In this document: in pieces, positions 17,392 through 27,350 of the stretch
Numbering within the stretch: position 1 is the stretch's first letter
Layout of the letters: every line of letters begins with the position of its first letter
DNA from: Collinsella sp. UBA6357
GTDB taxonomy: Bacteria > Actinomycetota > Coriobacteriia > Coriobacteriales > Coriobacteriaceae
Direction: 5' to 3'
Length of the DNA: 64,000 bases
Assembly (NCBI GenBank): GCA_002437815.1
Contig: DJRP01000030.1
Coordinates: 29,154-93,153 of the forward strand
Notes under the pieces: generated by a model
Seen by the model: the letters and a program-made list of their open reading frames with translations, nothing else
What the model was told of the DNA's origin: nothing
Databases searched by the model: none
Program-made: the position numbers and the translations under genes

Positions 17392-18822
17392 TTAGGCCTC
17401 CTCCATCTCCGCGAGCTCCTCCTTGGAGAAGCCGGTGAGATAGACCACGATGGCAGCGATGACGAAGGAGATCGCCATGCCCACGATGGCCCAGACGGTG
17501 TTCATCTGGCCACCCTGCAGGTAGTTGGTGAAGACCAGGAAGTTGGAGGCACCGCCGGCCAGGTAGTAGGTGACACCCATGATGCCGGAGAACACAGCGC
17601 CGATGGCACCGCCGATAAACATGCCGAGCATGGTGCGACGGAAGCGCATGAGGATACCGAAGAGCGCGGGCTCGGTGACGCCGCCGGCGATGGCGGAGAT
17701 GACGTAGCCGATGGCGAGGGACTTCTCGTCAGGGTTCTTCATCTTGAGGAAGGCACCGAAAGCGCAGCCCCAGACAGCGGCCATGGCGCAGTTGGTGGAC
17801 ACGAAGACGAAGGGATCGTAGCCGGCGGCGATGATCTGGACCTGAGCGAGCAGGATGACGGGCATGTGCATACCGCAAACCACGAACAGCTGCCAGAAGG
17901 CACCGAGGATGGCCATGACGATGAAGACTGCGATGCCACCGAGGTCAGCCAGACCGAAGAGCGCGTTGGCGATGACGTTACCGATCTCGTTGCCGATCGG
18001 AGCGAGGACGATAAAGGCGATGGGAATGGTGACGATCATGGTGCAGAACGGCGTGAAGACCGTGGAAAGCACGTCGGGCATGACCTTCTTGAAGAACTTC
18101 TCGACGAAGTACAGAACGGGCACCGACAGGATGATCGGCAGGACGGACTGCTGGTAGTTGGCCGCAGCGATCTGGATGCCGTAGACGGAGATGATGCCGG
18201 AGCCGCCGTCAGCAGCCGCGCTCACGACGGACGGGGCCATGAGAGCGCCACCGAGGAGCATGCCGAGCACGGGGCTGGCGCCGAGCTTCTTAGCCGCAGC
18301 ATAGCCCAGGTAGATGGGGATAAAGGTGAACGTCGCCTCGTACAGGGTGGTGTAGAGGAACGTGTAGGTCGGGTCGGTGTCGGAAAGAACGCCGAGCATG
18401 GTGGGGCCGAGGACGGCCGCGATGGTGCGGAACAGACCGCCGGCCATGAGCAGCGGGATGAGCTGGGTCATGGAGCCGGACAGATAGTCGAGGATGATGT
18501 TGGGCAGGTTCTTGATCTCGAACTTCTCCTTGGGAGCGTCGAGATTCTCCTTGACCTCCTCGCCCTGCTTGACGCCGGAGATGGCGACAAACTCGGCAAG
18601 CACCTTCGGCACGTTCTGGCCGATGATAACCTGAAGCTGGCTGCCGGCGAACTGTGCACCGAGCACGCCCTTGACCTTCTTGATCTTGTCAAGATCGGCC
18701 TTGCTGTTGTCCTTGAGCGTCAGGCGCAGGCGCGTCATGCAGTTCGTGGCGATCTGCACGTTGTCGGCGCCGCCGACCAGCTCGAGGACGTCGGTGGCAA
18801 TCTGCTTGTTGTCTACTGCCAT
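17392..18822 (-). CDS. PTS beta-glucoside-type EIIBC permease
   Basis: A 476-residue membrane permease that imports and phosphorylates a glycoside. Residues 1-80 are the EIIB domain with the phospho-cysteine in IATNCMTRLRLTLKD (about residue 28); residues about 105-460 are the EIIC domain with some ten hydrophobic segments and the GGVTEPALFG signature. There is no EIIA domain, so a separate EIIA is needed (see 1553-2089). The ATG at 18820-18822 follows GGGAGGGG. It is divergent from an esterase gene across a 440-bp region with LacI-like operators. The terminal EEA-rich tail follows the last helix. The substrate is not readable, though the neighbouring DUF4038 enzyme hints at a decorated plant glycoside. 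Confidence 0.93.
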   Translation of the reverse strand: MAVDNKQIATDVLELVGGADNVQIATNCMTRLRLTLKDNSKADLDKIKKVKGVLGAQFAGSQLQVIIGQNVPKVLAEFVAISGVKQGEEVKENLDAPKEKFEIKNLPNIILDYLSGSMTQLIPLLMAGGLFRTIAAVLGPTMLGVLSDTDPTYTFLYTTLYEATFTFIPIYLGYAAAKKLGASPVLGMLLGGALMAPSVVSAAADGGSGIISVYGIQIAAANYQQSVLPIILSVPVLYFVEKFFKKVMPDVLSTVFTPFCTMIVTIPIAFIVLAPIGNEIGNVIANALFGLADLGGIAVFIVMAILGAFWQLFVVCGMHMPVILLAQVQIIAAGYDPFVFVSTNCAMAAVWGCAFGAFLKMKNPDEKSLAIGYVISAIAGGVTEPALFGILMRFRRTMLGMFIGGAIGAVFSGIMGVTYYLAGGASNFLVFTNYLQGGQMNTVWAIVGMAISFVIAAIVVYLTGFSKEELAEMEEA

Positions 18823-18925
18823 GGGACCCCTCCCCATATTCCATGCGCCCAACATTCCGAGTGCGAGCGCGTCTTTGCCCGGCGGCTATAACCCCTTACG
18901 GTCGCCGGAACACCGAACACGTTGT

Positions 18926-19240
18926 GTAAACACTTTGTTTACTGAACGTTTACGGGCTTCAGTTTACACGGGAACCATATTTTGTGGCGATTTTGCCGTT
19001 GAACGAACGGTGAACGGTAGTAAACAGCGGGCGAACGGGAAATGTTGACCCTCGGTGGTGTTTATGTTCGACAAATTCGCTAAACGATTGCGTGTTTATA
19101 GAGTTCAGTGACCGGTATGAGTTCATTTTTGTATCTATGTACGTTTACGAGCTCGATTTCGCGCACAAATCGCCGTCTTGGGACCGTTCGCCGAGTTGTT
19201 AGACGCTTGCTTGACCAAAACACTAAACTAAACATGTTTA
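18926..19240. promoter_or_regulatory. Divergent control region with LacI-like operators
   Basis: The 443-bp gap between EIIBC and the esterase has no gene. It contains a 17-bp dyad GTAAACA-CTT-TGTTTAC (18926-18942), several single GTTTAC halves (18946-18968, 19088-19150) and a 12-bp palindrome TAAACATGTTTA (19229-19240) about 25 bases before the esterase start. Similar GTAAA/TTTAC elements occur upstream of the isomerase operon (36397-36414) and of the lacI gene (37665-37701). The LacI protein encoded at 36585-37595 is the likely binder (inferred). Confidence 0.6.
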
Positions 19241-19265
19241 CTAATGTCTTTTCGAAAGGGTATGT

Positions 19266-20603
19266 ATGGCAGACGACAAACTGACCTATGCGACGGTCAC
19301 CACGCTCGGCGACTTCGGTCCCTGGATCTCGAAGGTGGTGCTCGACCTTCCGTGCCGCGTGCGCGCCAACGACATCGATGCGCACTCGTTCAATATCTAT
19401 ATGGAGCGCCATGAACGCTCGGGCGAGGTGCTTATGCGCAAAGAGCGCGGAGCCGATCACGCAGCGCCGTCCGTGGGCTACGTATCCATCGATGCCGCCT
19501 ATCCGTGCGACGAGAACGGCAAGCGAGCCGCCGTTGGCACCCACGTGGCCCTCGAGACCTCCGAGCAGCGTCTTACCAAGAAGATCGAAGGCGGGGTCAT
19601 GGGCTCACGCCTGCTCGATGACCGCCTGCGCGTCACACAGCTCGCGGCGCTCCCCGGTGACGATGGCGACGACCCCACCTGCGGCCTGGTGTTCGACACC
19701 TGCCGCGGCGATATCTGCCCCGCGCTCAAGGGTTGGACCAATACCGTGCAGGCAACCCCGGTCGACGGCATCGCACTCGAATACGGCTACTTCGAGCCCA
19801 GCTTCGAAACTCGGGATTCCGCCCTGTTCAATCCCTTCCGCCCCGAGGCCACGCCCGTACCCGAGAAGGCTCCGCTCATCGTTTACCTTCATGGTGCCGG
19901 CGAGGGCAAAGGCGCGACGGAGGGCGAGGGTGCGACGAGGGCCTATATCGGCAACCGCGTGACCGCTCTGTCACAAAAGCAGATTCAGCGCTACTTTGGC
20001 GGCTTCGCCTGGGTGCTGGCGCCGCAATCTCCCACGTTTTGGATGGACAACGGCAAAGAGCAGCTCGGTGAGTCCAACGAGAGCATCTACTCCCCTGTCC
20101 TCAAGGCACTCATCGATGAGTTCGTGGCCGAGCACGCCGACCGCATCGACACCGACCGCATCGTGGTGGGAGGCCTCTCGAACGGCGGTTTTATGACGCT
20201 GCGCCTGTGCCGCGACTACCCCGATTTCTTTGCGGCGGGACTGCCCTGCTGTGCTCCGTGGTACAACGCGACCGACGAGGACGTGGAGCTGCTGGCCAAG
20301 ACGCCCTTGTGGTTCACGCACTCCAAGGGCGACGAACTTGTCGACCCGCACCGCACCGTGATTCCGCTGGTCAGCCGCCTGCGTGAGGCCGGTGCCAACA
20401 CGCACTGCACGTATTTCGACCATGTCGAGGATCTCACCGGCGTGTATCGCGAAGCTGACGGCTCGGCCAAAAAGACGTTCAATCACGGCGTGTGGATCAA
20501 CCAGTTCAACGACTTTTGTTATCAAGACATCGACGGGGGCAACGTTCTCATCGACGGCGAGCCGGTGGGCTGCTGGGAGTGGGCGGCCAGGGTTTCCCGG
20601 TAA
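19266..20603 (+). CDS. Alpha/beta-hydrolase esterase of the PHB-depolymerase/prolyl-oligopeptidase type
   Basis: A 445-residue cytoplasmic hydrolase (no signal peptide). The N-terminal 170 residues form a beta-rich domain; the hydrolase domain follows with the oxyanion strand LIVYLHGAGEG (about residue 203), nucleophile in VGGLSNGGFMT (about 305, GxSxG-like GLSNG), Asp in HSKGDELVD (about 357), and His in FNHGVW (about 412). Such enzymes often remove acyl groups from sugars. ATG 19266 follows GAAAGG. It is divergent from a PTS permease and shares its operator region. The stop codon lies inside the outer edge of inverted repeat F, so the last residues may have been altered by that element. Confidence 0.82.
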   Translation: MADDKLTYATVTTLGDFGPWISKVVLDLPCRVRANDIDAHSFNIYMERHERSGEVLMRKERGADHAAPSVGYVSIDAAYPCDENGKRAAVGTHVALETSEQRLTKKIEGGVMGSRLLDDRLRVTQLAALPGDDGDDPTCGLVFDTCRGDICPALKGWTNTVQATPVDGIALEYGYFEPSFETRDSALFNPFRPEATPVPEKAPLIVYLHGAGEGKGATEGEGATRAYIGNRVTALSQKQIQRYFGGFAWVLAPQSPTFWMDNGKEQLGESNESIYSPVLKALIDEFVAEHADRIDTDRIVVGGLSNGGFMTLRLCRDYPDFFAAGLPCCAPWYNATDEDVELLAKTPLWFTHSKGDELVDPHRTVIPLVSRLREAGANTHCTYFDHVEDLTGVYREADGSAKKTFNHGVWINQFNDFCYQDIDGGNVLIDGEPVGCWEWAARVSR

Positions 20604-20763
20604 TCCGTCCCAACGCGGGGCCCGAGGGTTATGCCTGCAAACGTCCTCGGGCATGCGATGACCGGCGCTTTGCGCTTCGCGCGGCGCTGGTCATCGCCCC
20701 CTGCGGAATGTTTGCAGGCATAACCCTCGGGCCCCGCTGCGATCACATTGCTGGAAACCCTGG
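20587..20763. repeat. Long inverted-repeat element (singleton F), overlaps the esterase 3' end
   Basis: Core arms 20615-20642 and 20710-20737 pair perfectly over 28 bp. An outer pair CCAGGGTTTCC/GGAAACCCTGG (20587-20597, 20753-20763) extends the symmetry into the last codons of the esterase, and an inner pair GCGATGACCGGCGC/GCGCTGGTCATCGC (one G-T pair) closes the loop. The complete unit is a 177-base foldback, the largest in the window. Confidence 0.88.
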
Positions 20764-20931
20764 ACGGCCGCTTCCGGCTGGTCACTGGATCGACGGCGAT
20801 GGAGGCACTGGTCCCGTCTTGCCTTGCGCGTAACTATCTGGATAGGACTTGGCTGAACCGTTCATCGTTCGCCCGTTTCCCTCCGAAGTAGCCCCTTGAG
20901 GCTCGCCCGATTGATGCAGATGAGGCACTAT

Positions 20932-21061
20932 TTCGCGTTATGTGTAGGTTAAAGCTTCAGTCGTATTTACGCCGCATTTCATGCGCTCGGAATCCTGCGG
21001 TTTTATTCGTGTAAAAGTCGGTCTATCCGCACTATCCGATCTTACCTACACATAACGCAAA
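20932..21061. repeat. Long inverted-repeat element (singleton G)
   Basis: Arms GCGTTATGTGTAGGT (20935-20949) and its exact complement (21044-21058) plus two outer A-T pairs enclose 94 bases. Inside, TTTAC..GTAAA and CCGCA..TGCGG also pair. It ends 97 bases before the start of the Sde182-type gene. The segment between elements F and G (20764-20931) holds no gene and nothing else that I recognise. Confidence 0.8.
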
Positions 21062-21158
21062 TCGCACGGCCGCGGACGCTTCCGTCGGGGCATTTTCCGT
21101 GCCTTGCCCTGTCTCCCTTTTGCACTACGAACCCCTTCTTCCCAGAAAGGCAGTCTCT

Positions 21159-22676
21159 ATGGCCCCCTCTCCCAATCTCGCCCGCGTGATCGTCACAACC
21201 GATATGGAAGTCGACGATATGAACTCGATGATCCATCTGGCGCTTTATCTCAACCTGCTCGATGTCGAGGCAGTCATCTATACCGCCTCGCAGTATCACT
21301 TCTTGGGCGACGGCATTCATACGCTCGGTGAGGTCAATCCTCATTGGCGCACCAAGGGACGTCGCTCTTACGAATGGGAGGTCGTGCCGCACGAGCCCGA
21401 TCCCGAGGCCGACGCACTCCGTGAATACCGTCCCTTCCCCGAGCATTGGTGCGAAAGTCTGTGGGGTAACGAATACGCCGAGGCCTGGCCGCATCTGCAG
21501 GCAAACGCCCAGGCCGCAGGCGAGCCGCCCTATCCCACGCCTGCACAGATGATCGAGCGCACCTACGAGGGCAACGTGGCCTTTGAGGGCGATGTGCGTG
21601 CCGAAACCCCCGGATCGCGCAAGATCGCCGAGGCCATTTTGGACGACGATCCGCGCACGCTCTGGCTGCTTTCTTGGGGTGGTATGAACACCATCGTGCG
21701 TGCGCTCATGTCGATCGCCGAACGTTATCGCGACACACCGGAGTGGCACGCCGTGCAACAGCGTGTCTATAGCAAGGTGCGCGTGATGGGCGTGACCGAT
21801 GGCGTCGGACAAGACAATTCTTGGTTTGACCACGGCAAGGGGCCCTTCCCCGAGCTCGCCTTTTGGTGCGTGCCACATATGTACGGCGGCTACGTCGACG
21901 CCAAGATGACCCAAGAGGATTCGATCGAGCTGTTCCGGGCGCCGTGGCCCGAGCAAAACCTCACCCGCGGCAACGGCCCGCTCATGGAGCGCTACATGCT
22001 CTACGGGGACGGTAAGGTTTATGAGAACGAACCTGAGCGGTTCCAGTTTGGCAAGCATGCACGGCTCGACTGGGGCCTCGAAGGCATGCCGGCACTGCAG
22101 TTCAATCCCGGCGACTTTATGGCCGAGGGCGATTCGATGACGTACATCCCGCTGCTGCCCTTTGGCCTGCGTGGGGCCGATAACCGCGGATTCGACACCG
22201 TGCTCGGCCGCATGTTTATCGACGGGCGCCCCGATACGGACGCGCCCGCGGGCTTTGACGCCATCGGCTCGCCAACCAAGGGCAATCCCAATCCTTATCT
22301 GCGTGCCTACCAGGAAGATTTCGCCGCCCGCGCGCAGTGGTGCAACGCCGTGCCTCAAACCTGCAGCCATCCGGTGCGCATCGGCAATGTAACCGCCGAC
22401 CGCATCGTTGCCGCCGGCGATTCCGTCGAACTCGCTGCAACAGTCGAAGATCTCGACGAGCGTGGTTTTGATGCGCGCTGGAATATCGCGCTCGCTCCCA
22501 CTACCTATTCCGGCGCACATGATTTATCACTCTGGCAGCAATGTGATCTCGACACGACGTTTGCCGTGCCCGCCGATGTACAATCCGGCGACCGCATCGT
22601 CCTCACGCTGACCGTCCGCACGCGCGCCACGCGCCCGACCACCCGCTACGCCCAGCTCGCCCTCACCGTCGCCTAA
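21159..22676 (+). CDS. Sde182-type nucleoside-hydrolase-like protein (DUF1593)
   Basis: A 505-residue protein. Residues about 8-330 match the nucleoside-hydrolase-like fold of the cellulose-binding Sde182 family: the Asp-rich start VIVTTDMEVDDMNSM (residues 9-23) corresponds to the DxDxxxDD calcium/ribose site, here with Glu inside. The C-terminal 100 residues form an immunoglobulin-like beta domain (VELAATVEDLDERGFDARW). There is no signal peptide, unlike secreted relatives, so it may act on intracellular glycosides. ATG 21159 follows GAAAGG. It is in line with the esterase gene but separated by elements F and G, so its expression is probably independent. Substrate unknown. Confidence 0.82.
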   Translation: MAPSPNLARVIVTTDMEVDDMNSMIHLALYLNLLDVEAVIYTASQYHFLGDGIHTLGEVNPHWRTKGRRSYEWEVVPHEPDPEADALREYRPFPEHWCESLWGNEYAEAWPHLQANAQAAGEPPYPTPAQMIERTYEGNVAFEGDVRAETPGSRKIAEAILDDDPRTLWLLSWGGMNTIVRALMSIAERYRDTPEWHAVQQRVYSKVRVMGVTDGVGQDNSWFDHGKGPFPELAFWCVPHMYGGYVDAKMTQEDSIELFRAPWPEQNLTRGNGPLMERYMLYGDGKVYENEPERFQFGKHARLDWGLEGMPALQFNPGDFMAEGDSMTYIPLLPFGLRGADNRGFDTVLGRMFIDGRPDTDAPAGFDAIGSPTKGNPNPYLRAYQEDFAARAQWCNAVPQTCSHPVRIGNVTADRIVAAGDSVELAATVEDLDERGFDARWNIALAPTTYSGAHDLSLWQQCDLDTTFAVPADVQSGDRIVLTLTVRTRATRPTTRYAQLALTVA

Positions 22677-22678
22677 AA

Positions 22679-22709
22679 TGGTCCCAAAGTGCCAGGGGCA
22701 AACGGACCA
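22679..22709. repeat. Conserved-loop hairpin (copy 2)
   Basis: Stem TGGTCC / GGACCA encloses the 19-base loop CAAAGTGCCAGGGGCAAAC. Compared with copy 1 (15776-15812) the loop is nearly the same while the stem differs with paired substitutions. It starts two bases after the stop codon of the preceding gene. Confidence 0.7.
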
Positions 22710-22715
22710 CACATT

Positions 22716-22751
22716 AAAACGCTCGGCAAGCGCAAACCTGCCGAGCGTTTC
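22716..22751. terminator. Bidirectional intrinsic terminator
   Basis: AAAACGCTCGGC / GCCGAGCGTTT stem with a loop of 13 bases and T-runs on both strands. It serves the convergent Sde182-type and EIIBC genes. Its loop and inner stem match the terminator at 25437-25471. Confidence 0.85.
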
Positions 22752-22782
22752 TATTGCGGTTATGTCATAGCAGAAAATGAAC

Positions 22783-24207
22783 CTACTCGGCCTCCATCTC
22801 CTTCTGCTCCTCCTCGGTGATACCGAACAGGAAGGCAAGCACAGCCGAGACGATAAAGGCCACCGCGAAGCAGATAAAGAAGTTGATAAGGTTACCCATG
22901 CCAGGGGTCATGTAGCCCAAGAACACCAGGAAGTTGGAGTTGGCGCCAGGCATGCCGAGCGTGACGCCCAGGATACCGGCGAGCAGACCAGAGATGGCGC
23001 CACCGATAACCATGCAGGGAATCATGCGCTTGAACCGCATGATGCAGCCGAACAGAGCCGGCTCGGTCACGCCGCCCAGGATAGCCGAGACCACGTAGCC
23101 AAAGGTCAGGGTCTTGTTCTCCTTATCGCGGATGCGCAGAGCCGCACCAAAGACGGCGCCCCACACGGCGATCATGGCAAAGTTAGAGGCGACGAAGATG
23201 AACTTGTCCTCGCCGATGCTCATGAACGTGGCGAGAGCGGGCATGATGACGGCGATATGCATACCGGTGAGCACGAACAGTTGCCACAGGCCACCGACGA
23301 TAGCCATGCCGATATAGAAGCCGATACCACCATTGTCAGCCATGCCAAAGAGCGCCGCAGAGAGCAGGTTACCGAGCTCGTTGCCAATGGGCGCGAGCAC
23401 GATAAACTCGATCGGCACCATAACGAGCATTGTCAGGAACGGCGTGAAGATGGTGGACAGGACGTCAGGCACAATCTTCTTAAAGAAGCCCTCTACCCAA
23501 TAGAGCGCGGCAACCGAGAGCAGGATCGGCAGGACCGTCTGCTGGTAGTTCTGTAGCGGAGCATCGATACCGTAGACGTTGAGCGCGGTCTGACCGTCGG
23601 CGGCGAGCGCCACGATATCCGGGCAGATCAGAATGCCGCCGCAGAACATGCCGAGCACCGGACTTGCACCGAGTTTCTTGGCCGCGGTGTAGCCGAGGTA
23701 GACCGGCAGCATATACATGGCCGCATCAAAGAGATACGTGTAGAACAGCAGATAGGTGGGATCGGTCTCGGGCACCAGGTTAAAGACCTGCGGGCCGATC
23801 AGCGTGCCGATGCATTTGAACAGACCACCGGCCATGAGAATCGGGATAAGCGCCACCATCGAGCCGGACAGGTAGTTGAGGATGTTGTTGCCGATCACCT
23901 TGGGCGTGAGCTTCTGCTTGGACGCATCGAGGTTCTCATTGATGGCAGCCTTCTTGGCAAAGCCGCCCATGGCGCACACCTCGTCATACACCTTAGGCAC
24001 GTTCTGGCCAATGATGACCTGATACTGCCCGCCCGACTCCTGGGCGCCGATGACGCCTTTGATCTTCTTGACCTTGTTGGTGTCGGGGACACCCATGTCC
24101 TTGAGCGTAAAACGCAAGCGCGTCATGCAGTGCGTGACACCGCTCACGTTCTCCGCGCCGCCGACGGCCGCAAGCACGTCCTCGGCGATCTGTTTGTTGT
24201 CGGCCAT
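22783..24207 (-). CDS. PTS beta-glucoside-type EIIBC permease of the bgl operon
   Basis: A 474-residue membrane permease, paralogous to the one at 17392-18822. EIIB comes first (phospho-Cys in GVTHCMTRLRFTLKD, about residue 27), then EIIC with ten or so hydrophobic segments, NIILNYLSGSM-like NILNYLSGSM at about 110 and GGVTEPALFG at about 385. EIIA is missing. ATG at 24205-24207 follows AGGGAGG. It is the last gene of a minus-strand set with a 6-phospho-beta-glucosidase and a BglG/LicT antiterminator, which strongly suggests aryl-beta-glucoside or cellobiose-type substrates. The 160-base leader between bglG and this gene holds a possible antiterminator RNA site. Confidence 0.94.
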   Translation of the reverse strand: MADNKQIAEDVLAAVGGAENVSGVTHCMTRLRFTLKDMGVPDTNKVKKIKGVIGAQESGGQYQVIIGQNVPKVYDEVCAMGGFAKKAAINENLDASKQKLTPKVIGNNILNYLSGSMVALIPILMAGGLFKCIGTLIGPQVFNLVPETDPTYLLFYTYLFDAAMYMLPVYLGYTAAKKLGASPVLGMFCGGILICPDIVALAADGQTALNVYGIDAPLQNYQQTVLPILLSVAALYWVEGFFKKIVPDVLSTIFTPFLTMLVMVPIEFIVLAPIGNELGNLLSAALFGMADNGGIGFYIGMAIVGGLWQLFVLTGMHIAVIMPALATFMSIGEDKFIFVASNFAMIAVWGAVFGAALRIRDKENKTLTFGYVVSAILGGVTEPALFGCIMRFKRMIPCMVIGGAISGLLAGILGVTLGMPGANSNFLVFLGYMTPGMGNLINFFICFAVAFIVSAVLAFLFGITEEEQKEMEAE

Positions 24208-24326
24208 AAAAGGCCTCCCTTTTCGCATGGCAGGCGCTTGCCCGCCCGGTGCCGCAGAGGCACCACAACAACCCGTCGCCCGACCGCCTGCGAGGATATG
24301 GGGTGGGGTCTCGCTGCGGTCTCAGG

Positions 24327-24356
24327 CCGGTTTACCTGCGACGATAACCGTCGTCG
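24327..24356 (-). promoter_or_regulatory. Possible RAT-like antiterminator site
   Basis: On the minus strand the segment contains GGTTATCGTCGCAGGTAAACC, which resembles the 3' half (GCAGGCAAAACC) and the GG..CC closing pair of ribonucleic antiterminator sites bound by BglG/LicT. It lies between the antiterminator gene and the PTS gene and is followed by a GC-rich foldback (GACCGCAGCGAG with CTCGCAGGCGGTC). The 5' half is a poor match, so this is tentative. Confidence 0.35.
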
Positions 24357-24367
24357 CCACGGTATAT

Positions 24368-25210
24368 CTACACCCGCGGGTGCGATATGCGAATGATGTG
24401 CATGAGCATGTAGAGCTTCTCGGAATCGCTGATGGGCTGATCGAAACTCTTACCGATACGCTCGCATGCCCCATCGAGGCATGCGGCGGCGCGCTCGGAC
24501 TGAGCGCGCACGACATCGTAAAGCTCGGCGCCCTCGGTATTCATCGGCTCTCCCGTACGAAGACGGTCCAGGAGATAGTGCATATGAGTTGCAAACCGTG
24601 CAAACTCGAAGCCGGAATGGTCGACCTCGATATCATAGGTGCGCTCGATAATGCGCGTGATGTCGGAGACGATAGCGTCATCCTCGGCCGCCTGCTCGGC
24701 GGTCAGCCCTTCGTCATCGGGCGCAGCTGAAGCGTTGACCAGGCAAAGCGCGATACCCACGACTTCCGTCTTGGGCAAATCGACATCGAGTTTTCGAGCG
24801 ATTTGCGTCACTGCATATTCGCCCACTTTGCACTCGACCGGATAGAGCTGCGCCACGTCATAAGCAAGCGGCATCTGGATATGGATCCCCTTGCGCTCGC
24901 GCTGGAGCGCAAAGGTGATGTGATCGGCAAGCGCCAAGACGGCATTGTGGTTGAGCTCGTAGGGAAGCTCCAGGTCGGCTGCCTCGATAATATCGGCCGA
25001 AACAGCAAGGACCTCGGGCTTGAGCTCTTCAAGCAGGGCTAGATAATGCTCGTCGACGTTGTAGAACGTGCGCTCGATCGCGGCAAGGGGAAGATCGCCC
25101 GTTTCTTTATCGATGGCGAAGGCGATGCCCTTGCCAAAGGCGACCACGGAGCGACCTTTGGAATCCGTGCACATCACGGCGTTGTTGTTGATTCTCTTGG
25201 CGACTTTCAC
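24368..25210 (-). CDS. BglG/LicT-family transcriptional antiterminator
   Basis: A 280-residue antiterminator. Residues 1-55 form the RNA-binding CAT domain (VKVAKRINNNAVMCTDSKG), and two PRD regulatory domains follow, each with the phosphorylatable histidine pattern (ELNHNAVLALADHITFAL near 95-110; FARFATHMHYLLDRL near 195-210). PTS phosphorylation of these histidines controls activity. The GTG at 25208-25210 is chosen because GGGGAG lies six bases upstream and LicT proteins begin directly with this V/I-K-x-x-K-x-x-NNN strand. It stands between a 6-phospho-beta-glucosidase and its PTS permease. Confidence 0.92.
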   Translation of the reverse strand: MKVAKRINNNAVMCTDSKGRSVVAFGKGIAFAIDKETGDLPLAAIERTFYNVDEHYLALLEELKPEVLAVSADIIEAADLELPYELNHNAVLALADHITFALQRERKGIHIQMPLAYDVAQLYPVECKVGEYAVTQIARKLDVDLPKTEVVGIALCLVNASAAPDDEGLTAEQAAEDDAIVSDITRIIERTYDIEVDHSGFEFARFATHMHYLLDRLRTGEPMNTEGAELYDVVRAQSERAAACLDGACERIGKSFDQPISDSEKLYMLMHIIRISHPRV

Positions 25211-25436
25211 GGCACTCCCCTGTTTACACAGCCTGCTCCAACGACTCCACGCCGTGGATACTACGAGCTGCTCGATCATGCCTCGCGGGGAGTCGCACTC
25301 AAGCGCGCTAACGCATGTGTTATTAGACTCCCCCAGCGGTCGGTGCTCTAAATTGAAACGAATTTTAACGGCGAGCGGTCGAGTACGCTCGGCGAGCGGC
25401 GACAGTCCGCCTTTCCTTTAAAGTTCGACTTTCCAA

Positions 25437-25471
25437 CAAAAACACTCGGCAAGCGCAAGCCTGCCGAGTGT
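25437..25471 (-). terminator. Intrinsic terminator after the bgl glucosidase gene
   Basis: On the minus strand ACACTCGGC / GCCGAGTGT with a 12-base loop is followed by TTTTT. It shares loop and inner stem with the terminator at 22716-22751; the one differing base pair is compensated (G-C there, A-T here). The 364-base gap 25211-25574 holds this terminator and the promoter/leader of the antiterminator gene; I see no gene in it. Confidence 0.85.
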
Positions 25472-25574
25472 CTTATCTGCGGTTATGCTGTCGCCCAGCC
25501 AATCCTCACATTGGAAACTCGCACTTGAACAATGGGGTGCCCCTAAAAGCCCAAGGCGCGGTGGTCAGAAAAGC

Positions 25575-27194
<1,620 letters not shown>

Positions 27195-27305
27195 TTACGG
27201 CGGAGCGGATGCGGCGGGGTGCCGCAGGGAAGGTCGCGATGAAACAACAACGACGAGGAGCGGCGAACGCCATCGTCCCTCACCCCTGCCGCCCCATTTG
27301 ACCGA

Positions 27306-27343
27306 ATAGGAAAAAAAGGAAAAAATAGGAAAAAAAGGAAAGG
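27306..27343 (+). repeat. Tandem polypurine tract before the ATPase gene
   Basis: Two near-identical copies of AATAGGAAAAAAAGGAAA lie end to end immediately upstream of the ATPase ribosome site. The block contains four AGGA/GGAA cores that could act as alternative ribosome-binding sites; slippage in it could tune expression (inferred). Confidence 0.6.
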
Positions 27344-27350
27344 ACTTCCG

